A stretch of DNA of 64,000 nucleotides from Promerops cafer (Eukaryota; Chordata; Aves; Passeriformes; Nectariniidae), in contig VZSE01014931.1 in assembly GCA_013398275.1 (NCBI GenBank), forward strand, positions 124,001-188,000, written 5' to 3'. A model generated the notes under the pieces. That model did not search any database, was not told where the DNA came from, and saw only the letters and a list, made by a program, of their open reading frames with translations. The translations under genes were made by a program, and so were the position numbers. The number at the start of each line of letters is the position of its first letter. Within the stretch, counting starts at the first letter, position 1. This document shows positions 1-11,726 of this stretch, one piece after another.

Positions 1-3000
1 TCTACTTTTTATTTGATAATGGAGCTACCCAGTATTGTGCAGGACATAGGAGCTGATAAAACTGTTTTAGCAAGGAAAGGAAATAGTATCTGTAGGTGTG
101 AATTTAATTGTTCCTTTTTGGTTCATATGTCTTACAAGGTTTTAGAGTTAATAGATCTCAGCCTTTCCAGCCTCATCTATAGTGAGATGAAAGAAGAAAA
201 TCTAGTCTTCCTTGGTTTTCCAACTTGCTATGAACTTTGTAGTGCTGGTAAGAGTAGTAGTTGTTGAATAAAAATAATAATAAATAATGAATAAATTTAA
301 GAAAACCTCCCACAACTTCCAGAAAAATGCTGCAAATTGTAAGGAAAGGAGCTCTCAGACTTCAGCAGATTTTTCTAGTTTTTTCACCGGTGACTTACCT
401 CACATTGCTGATGTGAGATTAGGCTTTTAATACACAAATTTCCCATTGATTGCTCAAACAGCTTCATTTTCTAAAAGGAGGGTCCATTTGATTTAAAAGC
501 TAAATATGCAATTAAAAAACCCCAAACCAGCTATGATTGCACCCCCAGCAGTCCTCCCATTGCTCCTATTCATTTCACATCTAAACAGAAGTTTCTGCAA
601 GAGGCTCCTCCCAGAACAGGACCCATTCTGCGATCACCAAATGCAGGTTTTTGTGTTTTCAAACAATTAGCTCCACCTCAGCAGCCATTTCATTGCCATC
701 CCTGAGTTTCTCAGGATGTCATTAATCCACCTTCTCCTGATTCTCCCTGCTGGCAACCTTTTCTGTTTCATGTTCAGCTGGAACTCAGGACTTCCTCCAC
801 GTGACTGTGCTGCCACAACAGGTCACAAAAGGACCCCAAGCACAAAACCTCCCTGGTAATTCAAACAGTTGCCCAGTAGCTTTCTTATAGGTAAGGGGCT
901 GCAGCACTGTCTTGGAGAGCCAGAAAAGGATGTGGCTGCAGACCAATCCCTCTCACATCTCCTAAGCAACCTCTGAAATAGATGAAGAGTCTTTTCAAAA
1001 TGGCATCATGATAAAGTGATTTGGCAAAATGCGAATATAATTTCCTGTTGACTGTTAAGGCTCCATAAATGATCTTTAGTCACTGAGCACAGTGGATCTG
1101 TGTTCTGCAATAAACAGCAAGTATGAAATAACCTCCTTCTCTATTGCAACACAAACCCAATCACAGATTTCTTGTCCAGCTTATGTGCACTAAATCAGGA
1201 GCTGCTACAGAGACAGGCCTTTGTTTCTCAGCTTGACATCCAAAATTTCCCAAGTTTTTAGGGTTTGTATTTTTAAAATTTCTCTATACACTAATGATTG
1301 CTGTAGCTTTTTTGGTAGTGGTTTATCCTGAAATCTGGGAGTCTTACAAGAAATCGCCTGACACCAGGACCTGGGACTTTATATCAGTTGCTGTGTGACA
1401 ATAATATTAGAATCCAGAAAACCCAACACATACTGGGTTTTCTAATAACTCCCTTATCTCCTATGACAAAGGCAATTCCCATTTGACTCAGTTTTATTAG
1501 GGGCCTTTGAGTTACTCAAATTATCTTCTGTGATATGTTGAACTGCAACACTGTAGGGTCTTGCATGCTGTATCCTATAGACCCTGTCTGCTAGGGGTCA
1601 GTCTGAAATACAGCCTCTCCTTGCTGTATTAATTTCTCCCTTTTACTGATTTACCTGTAAAACATGAATTGTAGCATTTGAGTAGTTCCCTGTACCCTCC
1701 ATTCATATACAGTTTCTCCCTGAGACTGCTGTCCTACAAAGCCCATGGATCAGTGTTGTGTGCCCATGGTGTCAAAATATTATTATCTTATTTTTGCCCC
1801 AGCTACATTTTTCCTCACAGCTGTTCTTAAAAGTTGGTTCCATTTTCAAGCTGGAAATACTTGGTGTTGTTACAAAAAGATTCTATATAACCATTACTCA
1901 AACCATTGAATTTCTCCCAGCATCTCTTAAATTTGTCAGAGAACTGTGTGTATGGGGTGATCAGTGGGGTGAGAGTATGACACTGGCACTGGGGTCGCAT
2001 GCACTCCTGCCCTCCTCCTCACAGGAAATTTATACCCCTCTTCTCAGGCAGGACTAGCAGATGTCTGTGTGGTTTAGGCAGATACTTTTCTAGCTGGTCT
2101 TTCTCTAAATTTTGCTATCATTCTGGTACTCAGCATCTTTCTTACCCAGCTGAAGGATGTTCCTGGAATCTCCCTCAGGGATACACGTCCTTTTTTGGCT
2201 AGAGATATTTTGGCTCAGAGGGCCAAAAGAAGCAGCAAAGTTGGAACTTAAGGTAATGGAACAAATCCATTTTGGATGCAAATCTGTGATTTCCAGTTTC
2301 TCACCATTTAGGCTGCTGTGGATCAGGCAGACCTCTCAGTCTTAAAAAAGACTTTCCTTCTCTCTTCTCCCTGTATGGCTTGTTTCTTCGTTTGTTTTCT
2401 CCCCCTCTTTGTTTTTTACTTTGGCTCCATTTGTTTAAAACAAGCAGAAGTCATCTTGTTCTTGCTCTGCACACCGGTAGGGCTGGGGCTGCTTTTTCTC
2501 TCCCCTTACAGTGCTGCTGTAGCAGAGAATGGTAACCAAACACCACAAGAGCACAGAAAAGAACAATGGAGTGAGGCAGAAGGGCATCTGACCACACCTG
2601 TAACCCTATATGTACGTGAGCAGCTTCTACTACAATCAGGGCAGAGATAGCAAAAGCTTTCCAGGAACAACCTGCTGCTAAAATGCACTCTGGCAGGAAT
2701 ACAGGATTAGGGGTGAGGGAGAACACAGAGCAGATCTTACACTGCTCCTTGCCATCCTGATTTGTTGTCTCTTGGCATTCGCCCCGTGTCTTCTGACACC
2801 TCCTCAAAGACAGTCCCTGGGGCAGGACCACACCACAGAGCTCTTAGCAAGGGTTTTGAAAAAGCCCATGGTGGAGGTTGAAGTGAAGAGGCACAATTGC
2901 TTCCCATTTCCCAGTACAGTATGTTACAAGGGGCCCATTGCAAAGCTTGGCTGCCTGACAGTTTCGTTTGCAAGAGCATTGGCCCCTTTCCAAGCAATTC

Positions 3001-4947
3001 TTTCAGGTCTCATTGTTTGGTAGGAAACAAACAAGGGGAACAGCACTGGGTGGGCACACCAGAAAAGGGTCTAAATATAGCAGGGCAGCATTAGGGAGCC
3101 AGGCTTCTTGGCCAAAGCTTACTCTAAAGATGACAAACCCGCTCTGCTAGTCTACAGAAAAGACATCAGTTCTGCTGTAGGCACCCCAGTTACACAGGAG
3201 AGGGCTCTCCAGATGTCCCAGTCCTCCTGGCCAGCTACAACGATGCTACACTAGCCATAAAAGTTGAAAGCAGCCTGTTAAGCTGAGTAAGTAATTGCAA
3301 AGCACAAAGAGAATATAACTAGTTTTAGCCTGAAGTCTTAGTAGCTTCTGCTATAATTTACACCCCGTATAACTTCAGCGTGAGTCAGGACATAATCTGA
3401 ACTACAGATTTAGGCAATGAGGTGTCAGAATGAAGGCAAGCCAAGCCCTTCTGACCTGTGATGAAAAGAAGATAATTTTGTGCCACCTTTGCCTGGAGGT
3501 GTTGAGACTCAGTAGGATTCAAACTAAATAATTTTGCTGACAGCACTGCAGAGCTGGTGACATTTCTGAAAGCAAAGGAAAAGAGAAAACAAGTGTGCTA
3601 AAGAAGTTTAAAAACATCCTCCTTAACTTGGCATATACCCACAGAAAACACATCCCACTAGAACAGCCAGGGTACAGGTAAGGAAATGTTAAAGGAGAAA
3701 CGTGGCTTTTCCTGAGGGAGTATATGGAGAGCTTTAATTTTACACGTCCTGAGAGAGGAGACACTCAAATCTCAGGCAGAAGAAATCTCCCCACAGAGCT
3801 TATTTTGCTGCTGAGTACCTTCAGCGTTTGAGAGCACAGTAGAAAGGCAAGTTGTTTTTCCACTTAACATAGGGGCACGCTTGACCATGAAGAGAGATGT
3901 GGTGTGAGGCAGGAAGAAAAAACATGAAGGAAGAGGGAATATGATCAGCCTTGCAGAGAAGACAATAGGAGATCATTTGTGCAGACCCACCAGAGCATTT
4001 TCTACAGGGATTTAGCTCAGCGAGCAGAAATAAGAAACAACAAATGTGCCAGAGCCTGCCACATGCAGGAACACCTGGCCTTGCCTGATGCAGCTGCCAG
4101 CACTCTCTACCCCTCACAACTGACAGCCCTCGTTAGAGGTGTCTGCAAAGAGGATGTGTGGCTTTTGCAAACTTGTATTTCCTCTCTTCCCCCTTCCTGC
4201 CACCAAATCGTGCTTTGCCCTGTCAGAGACAGAGAGAAGGTGTGAAGCAGCAGATTGTCCTAGCTCAAGACCACCATCATAGCTGGTGATTCTTCATAGG
4301 AACTCATCCTTGTGCTGGATGTTCAGGCACAATAAAAGGAACCTTAGTTGAAAGCTTGTGCTAAAACAAGATATAAGTCTCATACAAAAGATGATTCATG
4401 CAAGTGATCAAGAAAAGACCTCAGAATAAAAGAAGTCAGGTTTTAAGTGACTTTTAAAAATAGCATGTAACAGGCTAGCTTTTATCCCTAAAATAGTAAG
4501 CATCCCCTGAGCTATTTGTTGGGGGTTTTATTTAAAAAAAATTATTATGAAACAGCCCTTATCTTCTACAGAAAGTGACCAAAATGGGTGATTGCTGGAG
4601 TGAACCCCTAAACACACTTATTTTCTCCCTTCCAGCTTAGTCCTTATAATAGAGATTAATTCTCAGCCCTTAGCCTGGAATCAGCATTGAAATAACACAA
4701 GACTGCTGTTTGTATGCAGTCAGGTTAACCCACAACTTCCTTCTCCCTTGGCAACATGATTAGCAGAATGCATAAGAGAGGTACATCTGAAAGAGAAAAT
4801 ACAGGCAGTGAAGTGGGTGCTGGTTTCAGTGTTCTCTGCATGGTGGTAAGCTGGGCTAATCAGAAATTATACACCTGGGTTTTTTTACAGAGTGCTACCA
4901 ATGCTGTTGCTTGGCAGAACTGAGGACAGGAGAGACTAAATAGTTTC

Positions 4948-4963
4948 TTTTTTTTTTTTTTTT
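4948..4963. repeat. T16 homopolymer
   Basis: An uninterrupted run of 16 T. It may be a simple repeat or the reversed poly(A) tail of an old retroposed copy, but no retroposed body is recognisable beside it. Confidence 0.8.
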
Positions 4964-6133
4964 GTATTATAGGCCTCTGGCTCAACAGATTTTTCATTAC
5001 TGTTGTAACAGTGTTTATAGGCTAAAGGGCAAGGGAAACTGCAACAAAACCTTGGGTTGCAAACGGGGAGGAAGAGATTGATACTTGAAACTGTCCTTCT
5101 ATCTCTTAGGTTGTGGTAGTAAAGCTGCCACATAGTGACAAAGCAAGGGGTGTCTGAAGGGATAGATAGATCTCAGGATTTTCTTCTCCAATTGAGTTTT
5201 CTCAGAGACTCCATCTGTGCTTGAGAATTCTGATCATCACTTATATTAACAGGCTGGTAAAACATGAGAAGAAATGGCCTTACGGTTAAGACATTCCCCC
5301 TGTTCACAGGTGTAGCTAGTTGGGCTTTTTTTGCTGTGCTATAGAGTCATGATGAACTTTTAAGCAAGATTTTTAATTTCTGTAGGCCTCTTTGATTAGC
5401 TGATCAGGTGGAAAAAAGCAGGCAAAAACATTTCCTGGTTTGGTGGGAATCCTTATTGTTGATATTTGCAGTGAGGCAATGTGTAAAAGGAACAACCTCT
5501 GTGACACACTACCTTGCTTGTACTCAGCATAAAGTTGCCAGCTGTCTCTTCGAAGTTATTCAAAAATTTGCTGGCAGGATGCTCACAAAAAGGCCTGTGT
5601 GACTTTGGAATGTCTCCATCGTGGAAGTTTTGTGGTCTTCCTGCCTCACCAAATGGGTCATCCTGCTGGTAAGATGCTAGGAGGAGGTTCAGACCATGCC
5701 TCTGAGATGAAGGAAGCTTTTGCTAACTGTGTGGCTTGTCTGATAGATTTCTTCTCTCTGAATGTTTGTTTTACAATACTGTCATATATTACTGAGCTAT
5801 CAATAGAGTTTTACACAGGGAGACATAAAGCCTTTCTCTAATGGTCTTCATGTTGTTTAAATAACCAACAGCTGGAGTCCCCAGTCAAGAATTAGAGATC
5901 CTCTGTGCTAGATGCTGGACAAACACAGAATTAGGCAAATGTCGTGGTTGAAACAAGTTTGTGCTCTGAGTTAGGGAATGGAGATATGTTCCTCATCCTG
6001 TTTTCTGTATCCAAGACATCTCTGAAAGGACTGTGAACAGTGAGAGAAGGCAATCTGGCTAAAAACATAGTTGTATGTTTTGTAGTTGTGCTCTGTATGG
6101 TCCATACTAAATTTCATGTTATATTGGGGTACT

Positions 6134-6233
6134 TAGAATAATTTAGATTGGAAAAGACCTTTAAGATCATTGAGTCCAACTGTTAACCTAGCACTGCCAA
6201 GTCTGCCACTAAACTTCGTACCCCTGGTTACAC
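6134..6233 (-). mobile_element. CR1 LINE fragment (3' untranslated part)
   Basis: The + strand reads like the reverse complement of the CR1 3' region: a block equivalent to 'tggaaaagacctttaagat' followed by 'gagtccaac', then 'cctagcactgccaagt' and 'ccactaaac'. These are typical of avian CR1 copies. It is short, diverged and lacks pol sequence. It lies about 5.5 kb upstream of the ARHGAP31 start codon. Confidence 0.8.
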
Positions 6234-6689
6234 TGTCATGTCATGGGCAGGCAGCCAGCAGCAAGGAGACTTAGTAGCATGTGTGGGGTGCCTCCTTCTT
6301 TTGTACCGGGTGTGCTGGGATCTGCAAAGTAGGTGACAAAACGGTCCCACAGGGCAGAGAGACACACAGAACAAGGTATGTCAGGGTGTAGGTCAAGAGC
6401 GTGGAAGGCAAAAAGGGAGGTGAGAGCTGAGGGGACAGGGCTTGTGTGGCTAGGAATGGGTGAAATTAGGAACCAAGAGTGGTAGGTGCCCTGTGACAAG
6501 GATCAACCCCATGGTCTGTGGTCCAAAATGTACTCAGAGAAACAAAGGACTCCACACCAGCCTTTGGCTTCACAATACACTCCAGCTTTGGCCACAGAGA
6601 TGGGAGTAGACAGGAAACTGCTCTGGAGAGGGGCAGGAGAGGAAAGAGAGTATGCTGAGGGGTGGGGAGGGAGGGTGAACTGGCGTGTC

Positions 6690-7160
6690 AGAGTCTAACA
6701 ATGAACCGTCTGTGTCAGGAAAACAGACGTACTCGGCAGGGCTATTTTTAGGGGTTCAGATCTCCCCCACTCTGAGTCTGCCTCCCCCCCTCTTCTGTGC
6801 TGAGTGGCGCCTGGCAGATTGGTGGAGATTTAAAGGCCACAGATAGGAAAGAGCTCAAACACAATGAAGGAAATGCAGCAGGGAGGGGAGAGATGGGTGC
6901 CCAGAAATAGCCCGTGTGACGCCTCAGCCACGGCCCCCAGCTCTTAGTGGAAGGGGAAGAAATACTTAGACGTAATGGCCAAAGCTCATTCCCCAGGCTC
7001 TTAGAGTGCTTCTGGTGTCACCGATACCCTGTCTGTGAGAACGGAGAGAACTGTAGAGAACTGTAAAGTCATTATCCATGCTGTGTTCATTCACACACAA
7101 GGCTGGCTCGCCACATCTGTTCTCAAGCCGAAGGGTGGGTGAGGCATCGCCGATCAGCAG
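6690..7160. promoter_or_regulatory. Candidate upstream regulatory element
   Basis: This stretch stands out from its surroundings by a dense mix of transcription-factor-like words. There is a perfect MEF2 consensus CTATTTTTAG at 6742-6751. Further on are an AGATAGGAAAG word (GATA/ETS-like), an ACACAATG word (SOX-like), an AGGAAATG word (ETS-like) and a CATTCC word (TEAD-like). It lies 4.5-5 kb upstream of the coding start. Motif matches alone are weak evidence, and no conservation data were available. Confidence 0.25.
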
Positions 7161-7828
7161 TGAAGCAGGGTGGGAAGGTGCCCCACCTTCCTGTGTGAAC
7201 CTACGGCCCTTGCTGACAGGGAGGCCTTTGTAACTAACTTAAAATCCTGACCTATATTTACAGGTTTAAAGGGAAGGAATTAAAGTCATTGTCAGGGGTC
7301 ATGGCTTCCAGACTTGGACTGTGACACTGTGGGGCCACTGGCCATCATACTCTGCATATGTTGGCAGAGATGAGGAAGGAATCTCTATGGGGAGATGGCT
7401 GCTATGAGAACCCCAGTTTGCCTTGGTGTTGCTCCTATTCTGCACTCACTTTTTTCTTTTTCTATTTTTTTTTTAGGAGGGAGAGAATTCTCCCCTTCTT
7501 TTCCAGCTGTTTCAACCTTGAATTCCATTTTACTTTTCATATTTCTTGCCTGAGAACTTTTCCTCTCCAGGTTTGCCTGATCTTGTCTGTGAAAGCTTTC
7601 ACAGGAGGGACACTGGCTTACTCCTTAGCCCAGCTCACTGAAACTAGTTCAGAGACCTGCCCTGCCTCTTGGGTTGCGCAAATCCAGATTTCGTATTTTT
7701 TCCTCTCTGGAGAACATCGCCCCTTTCCCTCAGAAAAATCCTTTGGCTCAGCACTGATTTCAGGCTCTGATATGCAGTGCTTTATTTGTAAAGCCTCCCT
7801 TGTTTGGCTCCCGCTCACCTTGCCTGAC

Positions 7829-7887
7829 CTTCTCCTCCTCCTCCTTCTCCTCCTCCTCCTCCTCCTCCTCCTTCTTCCTCTCCTCCT
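7829..7887. repeat. (TCC/CTT)n polypyrimidine microsatellite
   Basis: About 60 bp of nearly pure CTCCTC/CTTCTC repeats. Its two strands produce artefactual poly-leucine and poly-arginine open frames, which are not genes. Confidence 0.95.
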
Positions 7888-8719
7888 TTTGCCCACAGCC
7901 TCCCTGGGCACTCCTGTAGCAACCTCCCCTCTGTCCTCTTGCTGAACCTTATCCTGGCATGGGAAGAGTCACCCCTGTAGCCCAGCCTGCCTGGCAAGAG
8001 CTCTCCTGGAGCTCCTCATGGTTTCTTTCTCTCGCTGCAGCACACACCTCTTTCACCCTGCTTGCCATGCCATTTCCTTTCTCCAGCTCTCTTCCCTCCA
8101 TGGCAATGAGGAGCTGGGCAGCAGCACAAGGCAGCAGGGCAGCAAACCTATAGCATCTGAAACAGCTTCTGTGAATAAAGTGGGAATATTCCCTGTTTTG
8201 TTTCTAGCTTCTCTTCCCTGTACTTGTGCTTTAAATACTGTTTTTTCTTGTCATGGGGGTGGCAGTCTCTACTTTCCCCACTACGGTACCATTGTGGTGA
8301 TGGTTCACACTGGGTCCTGCAGCCTGGCACTGGGCACTCAGGGTCCAGGGTCCTGACTGGCATCAGGGCAGCAAAACACAGACCCCAAATAACCAAAATG
8401 AGATGGCAGCACTTAATTTCTGCAGTGTTCATCAGCCAGCAGGACCCACCACCACGGCTTCCAAAGATGGCACCAAGAAATGATGCTTCCAGCTGAAAAT
8501 GCCTACTGGCCATACTGTTTATGTAATAAACACCACGGGGTGAGGGTGATGTGCTGACTCAGCAGTGCTGCTGAGTGCCCATGCTCTGGGACTGTGAGCC
8601 TTGGAGCAGGGCTGTGCTAGGGAGGGGAGGGGGGGCCATGCTGCACAGGGTTCTCCCCTGCCCCTGGGGCCAGAACTCCCTTGCTGGTGACATGAGGAAG
8701 CTTTTCTCATGCAGGGGGT

Positions 8720-8757
8720 GATTTTATTTTTTGAATTTATTTATTTATTAATTTTAC
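8720..8757. repeat. A/T-rich (TTTA)n-like low-complexity tract
   Basis: A short run dominated by TTTATTTATT units, with no other feature. Confidence 0.8.
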
Positions 8758-10833
8758 AGTGGAGGCATCCTCTTTTGAAGACATTCTGTTTGGATAAGCT
8801 TGCAAGAGAGGAGTGGAGAAACCATATCTAATATGAGGGAGGGCAATGGAGATGGGGCAGGAGTGTGATGTAGAGGTCACCAGACAAAAGTACAGGTGGA
8901 CACAGACCCTGTTAGTAATGTAACCTCCATCTGATAGAGAGCAGTGGAGGAGACTGGCACAGTGAAATTAAACATTTTAGCTCAGGGAGGGCGGGAGGGG
9001 TCTGCAGAGGGGAGTTCAGGACTTCAAAGAAGATGGTGTGCTTACTCGCCATGGTGAACCTGTTCTCTCAGCGCTGGTCCAGTGTGGGGACTCAGCTGCA
9101 TGGGAAAGGGCTGGCGAGTGCAGCAGGACATGCCTCCTCCCTGAGGGGGTTAGGACAGGGCTTTATCTTCCTACAGAAGGCAGCCAGCCACCCAGACAGT
9201 GGGAGGATGGCCTGGCAAGGCATCCAGGTCTGAGCGTCCTGTTGTCTGTGCAAGCTGTGTGAAGTGTGGCCCTTGGCAGGCAGGCAGGATGCGCTGTGGC
9301 ACGCGATGGCTTTGGCGGCACGCCGGTGCAGGGAGGCATCCCATGCTCTGACTCGACATCAAGGTGCTGTGAGAAGCTCAGAATAAATTCAAGGAAGTGC
9401 TAAGTGTTTCATGAGGACTGAGGGTTCCTGAGAGCAACCACTGGTCTGGTGGTGAGAGCTCAGTTTTCCTCCCTAGCCTGTGAGTGGGAGCAGAAGGCAG
9501 GGAGGTGACAGGCCAGACATCTCTATGACACATTCTGCAAATCATTTTCCCCTTAACCCGTCAGGCATCAAGATGTAAAATGGGGATAATTATGATAATT
9601 GCAGTGATAAACTGCACAATCGGAGCTGTAATTGTGCAAGGTCCCTCACTAGGTCCCTTGGTGTTTTTTCTTATGTGTGAAGTGTGAAGTGGTACGCAAT
9701 ACTTCTAAAGGAAAAAAAAGTCACCATACCAACAGAACCTGAATTGATTTTCGCAGTGGTCAGATCTCAGACAGAGGCTTGCTTTCTCTGAAAAATTACT
9801 CTCAAGGGAGTGAGGTGGTGAGTTTTCAGAGGGGTTCCTCTGTCCCATGAGAGTGCAGAGCCAAGGCTTGTGAAGGGAGGTGGGTTAAGGGTGTCCTTAG
9901 CCCCATTTCCTGGCCAGTTTTCCTCCAAACCATAACTACTTTCCTTGGTTTTGGCCTGATTTTTGGTGAAAAGCTGCAATATCATGTTTTTTCATTTGTT
10001 TGTTCATTTTTTAACCCAGACCCATTCAGCTACATTTGGCACAAAGCAAGAGGGGTCAGTGAAACCTTAGGGAGAATTAATTTTGCCTCCCTGGGCATAC
10101 CCAGTCCTGTAAAGAAGTCTGAATTTCTAGGATAAAAAAATGTGAAGTAAGTGCAAGGAACTGCTCTTATGAGCCGACATATGTGTGTACTGAAAACTGG
10201 ACCAGAAAAGCATTTGTGGGGTGAAGGGGGTGATGACACAGACAAGGCTCAGGGCCTGAAGGCAAACCTGTCCCATTTCCCTTCTTGCTGCACTGAGTCA
10301 TTTCAGCTCCTTATCTAACCCCCTTTGTTGGTCAGGGGGAGCCTTTTTTGGGAGCTGACTCGAAAGTATGTGAACTTAGATGCCCGGACAGCATCTGTTT
10401 CTGCTTGCCGGGGAGGAGGGAGCTGAAGGTTTCCCTCCTTCCCCCTCTCTTTAACTTCCCAATTCTCGGTTCCCTTCTCGCACTTCAGCAGCTGCAGCCT
10501 GCACCTCTGTAGAGGAAGGCAGATCCTGCAGTGACAGAGTCATGTCGGAGGGCAGGAAGGCGCCTTGCAGCGAAGGACTCGGCGAGCAGAGGCAGAGATT
10601 TATTGGAGAGGCTCCTGGTCTCTGCGCTCCTCGCCGGACCCTGCTCGGCCTTTGCAGAGCTGCGGGCTGGTAGAGCAGGAAGCGCCTGCCCGCGCCAGGG
10701 GCTGCGTCGGCCCGCAGGGATTTTCCCCGGGCAGCCCGTTATCTGCCGACTGCCGGGGCAAATCTCCGCTCTTCCTTCCCCGATCCCCATCCCTGCTCCC
10801 CAAGTCCTCTCCCCGCCTTCCCTCAGCCTCTCG

Positions 10834-10835
<2 letters not shown>

Positions 10836-10894
<59 letters not shown>
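10836..10894. repeat. (CA)29 dinucleotide microsatellite
   Basis: An uninterrupted run of 59 bases of CA repeat in the promoter/leader zone of ARHGAP31, about 730 bp upstream of the start codon. It generates spurious His-Thr and Cys-Val repeat open frames on the two strands. Confidence 0.98.
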
Positions 10895-10896
<2 letters not shown>

Positions 10897-11312
10897 TACT
10901 GCCAAAACCCGTCCTCCGCCCCCCTTCTCAGCTAACTTCCTTTCAGCATTTTTTTGAGCTGGATAATCCTAGGATTTGTAAAACGGGGGGAAAGGAGAGA
11001 GCGACTGAGCGGGAGTCAGGACAGGAAGCTGGTTTCTCATTCCTCCAACTGTCCAAAGCAGGAGGAGGGGAAGGGGGGGGAGCCAAAGAGGAGCCTTGTG
11101 CAGACTCTTCCCCAGTCCCTTTTCATTAGTCCGTTTGAACTTGCAGTCTCCTCCGAAAGCCAAGAGGAGGACGACCAGACTGGGACGCCTTCTGCTGGAA
11201 GTGGCGACAGCGCGACTGACGAAACCCAGAAGGTGGCTGTAGAGGGTCCCGGGATTGCGCTGAGGGAAAAGACGTCCCCCCACCATCTCCTGCCCCCAAC
11301 TTGCCAGCTCTG

Positions 11313-11375
11313 ATGCGGGCACACATCCACCACCCACTTGCCTCAGATGAGAACCCTTCTGGGCTCAGGCTATGA
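11313..11375 (+). other. Upstream ORF 1 in the ARHGAP31 leader
   Basis: ATG at 11313, stop TGA at 11373-11375, 20 codons beginning MRAHIHH. It is in a different frame from the main ORF and ends about 250 nt before the main start. It counts as a real uORF only if transcription starts upstream of 11313, which is likely but not shown. Confidence 0.4.
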
Positions 11376-11415
11376 TCGCTGCTGCTGCGGGCTGTGGAGC
11401 CTCCTCTCGCCCTGA
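11347..11415 (+). other. Upstream ORF 2 in the ARHGAP31 leader
   Basis: ATG at 11347, stop TGA at 11413-11415, 22 codons with a Cys triplet (RCCCG) in the middle. It overlaps upstream ORF 1 in another frame. Its status depends on where transcription begins. Confidence 0.4.
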
Positions 11416-11458
11416 CCTTCTTCTGCCACAGGAGCAGCCCAACATCTGGTGGGGATTA

Positions 11459-11536
11459 ATGTTTACTTCTCTGGCTGGACGCTGTACGGGACCCCCGATG
11501 TTGCTCCCTGGGAGTGGGACACGGGCGGTGGTCTGA
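11459..11536 (+). other. Upstream ORF 3 in the ARHGAP31 leader
   Basis: ATG at 11459, a second in-frame ATG at 11498, stop TGA at 11534-11536, 25 codons in total. It ends 90 nt before the main start codon, so reinitiation at the main ATG would be possible. Confidence 0.4.
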
Positions 11537-11626
11537 GGAGAAGAGCAAGAATTTTGTCGCCCAGCGTGAGGCCGGGGGGAGGGGGGCAAGGCAGGAGGGG
11601 GGTGAACCTCTTTTGGGACTAACCTC

Positions 11627-11726
11627 ATGAAGAACAAGGGAGCCAAACAGAAACTCAAGAGGAAGGGAGCCGCGAGCGCGTTCGGCTGCGACCTGACGGA
11701 GTATCTCGAGAGCTCTGGGCAGGATG
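11627..11726 (+). CDS. ARHGAP31: ARHGAP31 coding exon 1 (polybasic N-terminus)
   Basis: Encodes residues 1-33 plus the first base of codon 34. The start MKNKGAKQKLKRKG is the distinctive CdGAP N-terminus, a polybasic stretch known in this family to bind phosphoinositides and help membrane targeting. It continues into DLTEYLESSGQD, the lead-in to the RhoGAP fold. The start is secure: an in-frame TGA sits at 11603-11605 with no other ATG between. The start context is weak, with C at -3 and A at +4. The donor is GATG|gtaaat and phase 1 is left. The exon lies alone at the CpG-rich end, with a 35.5 kb intron after it. Confidence 0.97.

Larger units (their letters stand above)
1..10300. other. Intergenic region upstream of ARHGAP31
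   Basis: No exon of a recognisable gene was found on either strand in this stretch. The open frames are short, do not resemble a known family, and several are driven by simple repeats, such as the leucine- or arginine-rich frames over the TCC repeat near 7.83 kb. An A/T-rich run at 266-297 contains several AATAAA hexamers and could be a 3' end of something to the left, but no coding sequence accompanies it. A CR1 scrap lies at about 6134-6233. In mammals the neighbour on this side is B4GALT4, transcribed away from ARHGAP31; I could not identify any of its exons here. Confidence 0.6.
10300..11626 (+). promoter_or_regulatory. ARHGAP31: Putative ARHGAP31 promoter and 5' leader
   Basis: From about 10.38 kb the sequence turns GC-rich with repeated CpG dinucleotides, densest around 10.55-10.76 kb and 11.15-11.7 kb, in contrast to the CpG-poor DNA on either side. 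There is no convincing TATA box placed to set a start site, as is usual for a CpG-type promoter. An AP-1-like word (CTGAGTCAT) occurs near 10.29 kb. The tract contains a (CA)29 microsatellite and several long G-runs. The exact transcription start and any non-coding first exon cannot be fixed from sequence alone. Some of this is presumably transcribed leader, because the coding start follows without a convincing splice acceptor just before it. Confidence 0.6.

Noticed and set aside
7358..7945. 195-codon frame with a poly-leucine stretch, and its antisense poly-arginine partner
   Set aside because: The repeats come from the TCC microsatellite, with no conserved sequence outside it.
1..10300. 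Exons of a neighbouring gene such as B4GALT4
   Set aside because: I looked for galactosyltransferase-like or other conserved blocks on both strands and could not support any.
10485..10957. Frames of 100-135 codons on both strands over the promoter zone
   Set aside because: They are built on the (CA)29 repeat (Cys-Val or His-Thr runs) and GC-rich DNA with few stops. No family resemblance.
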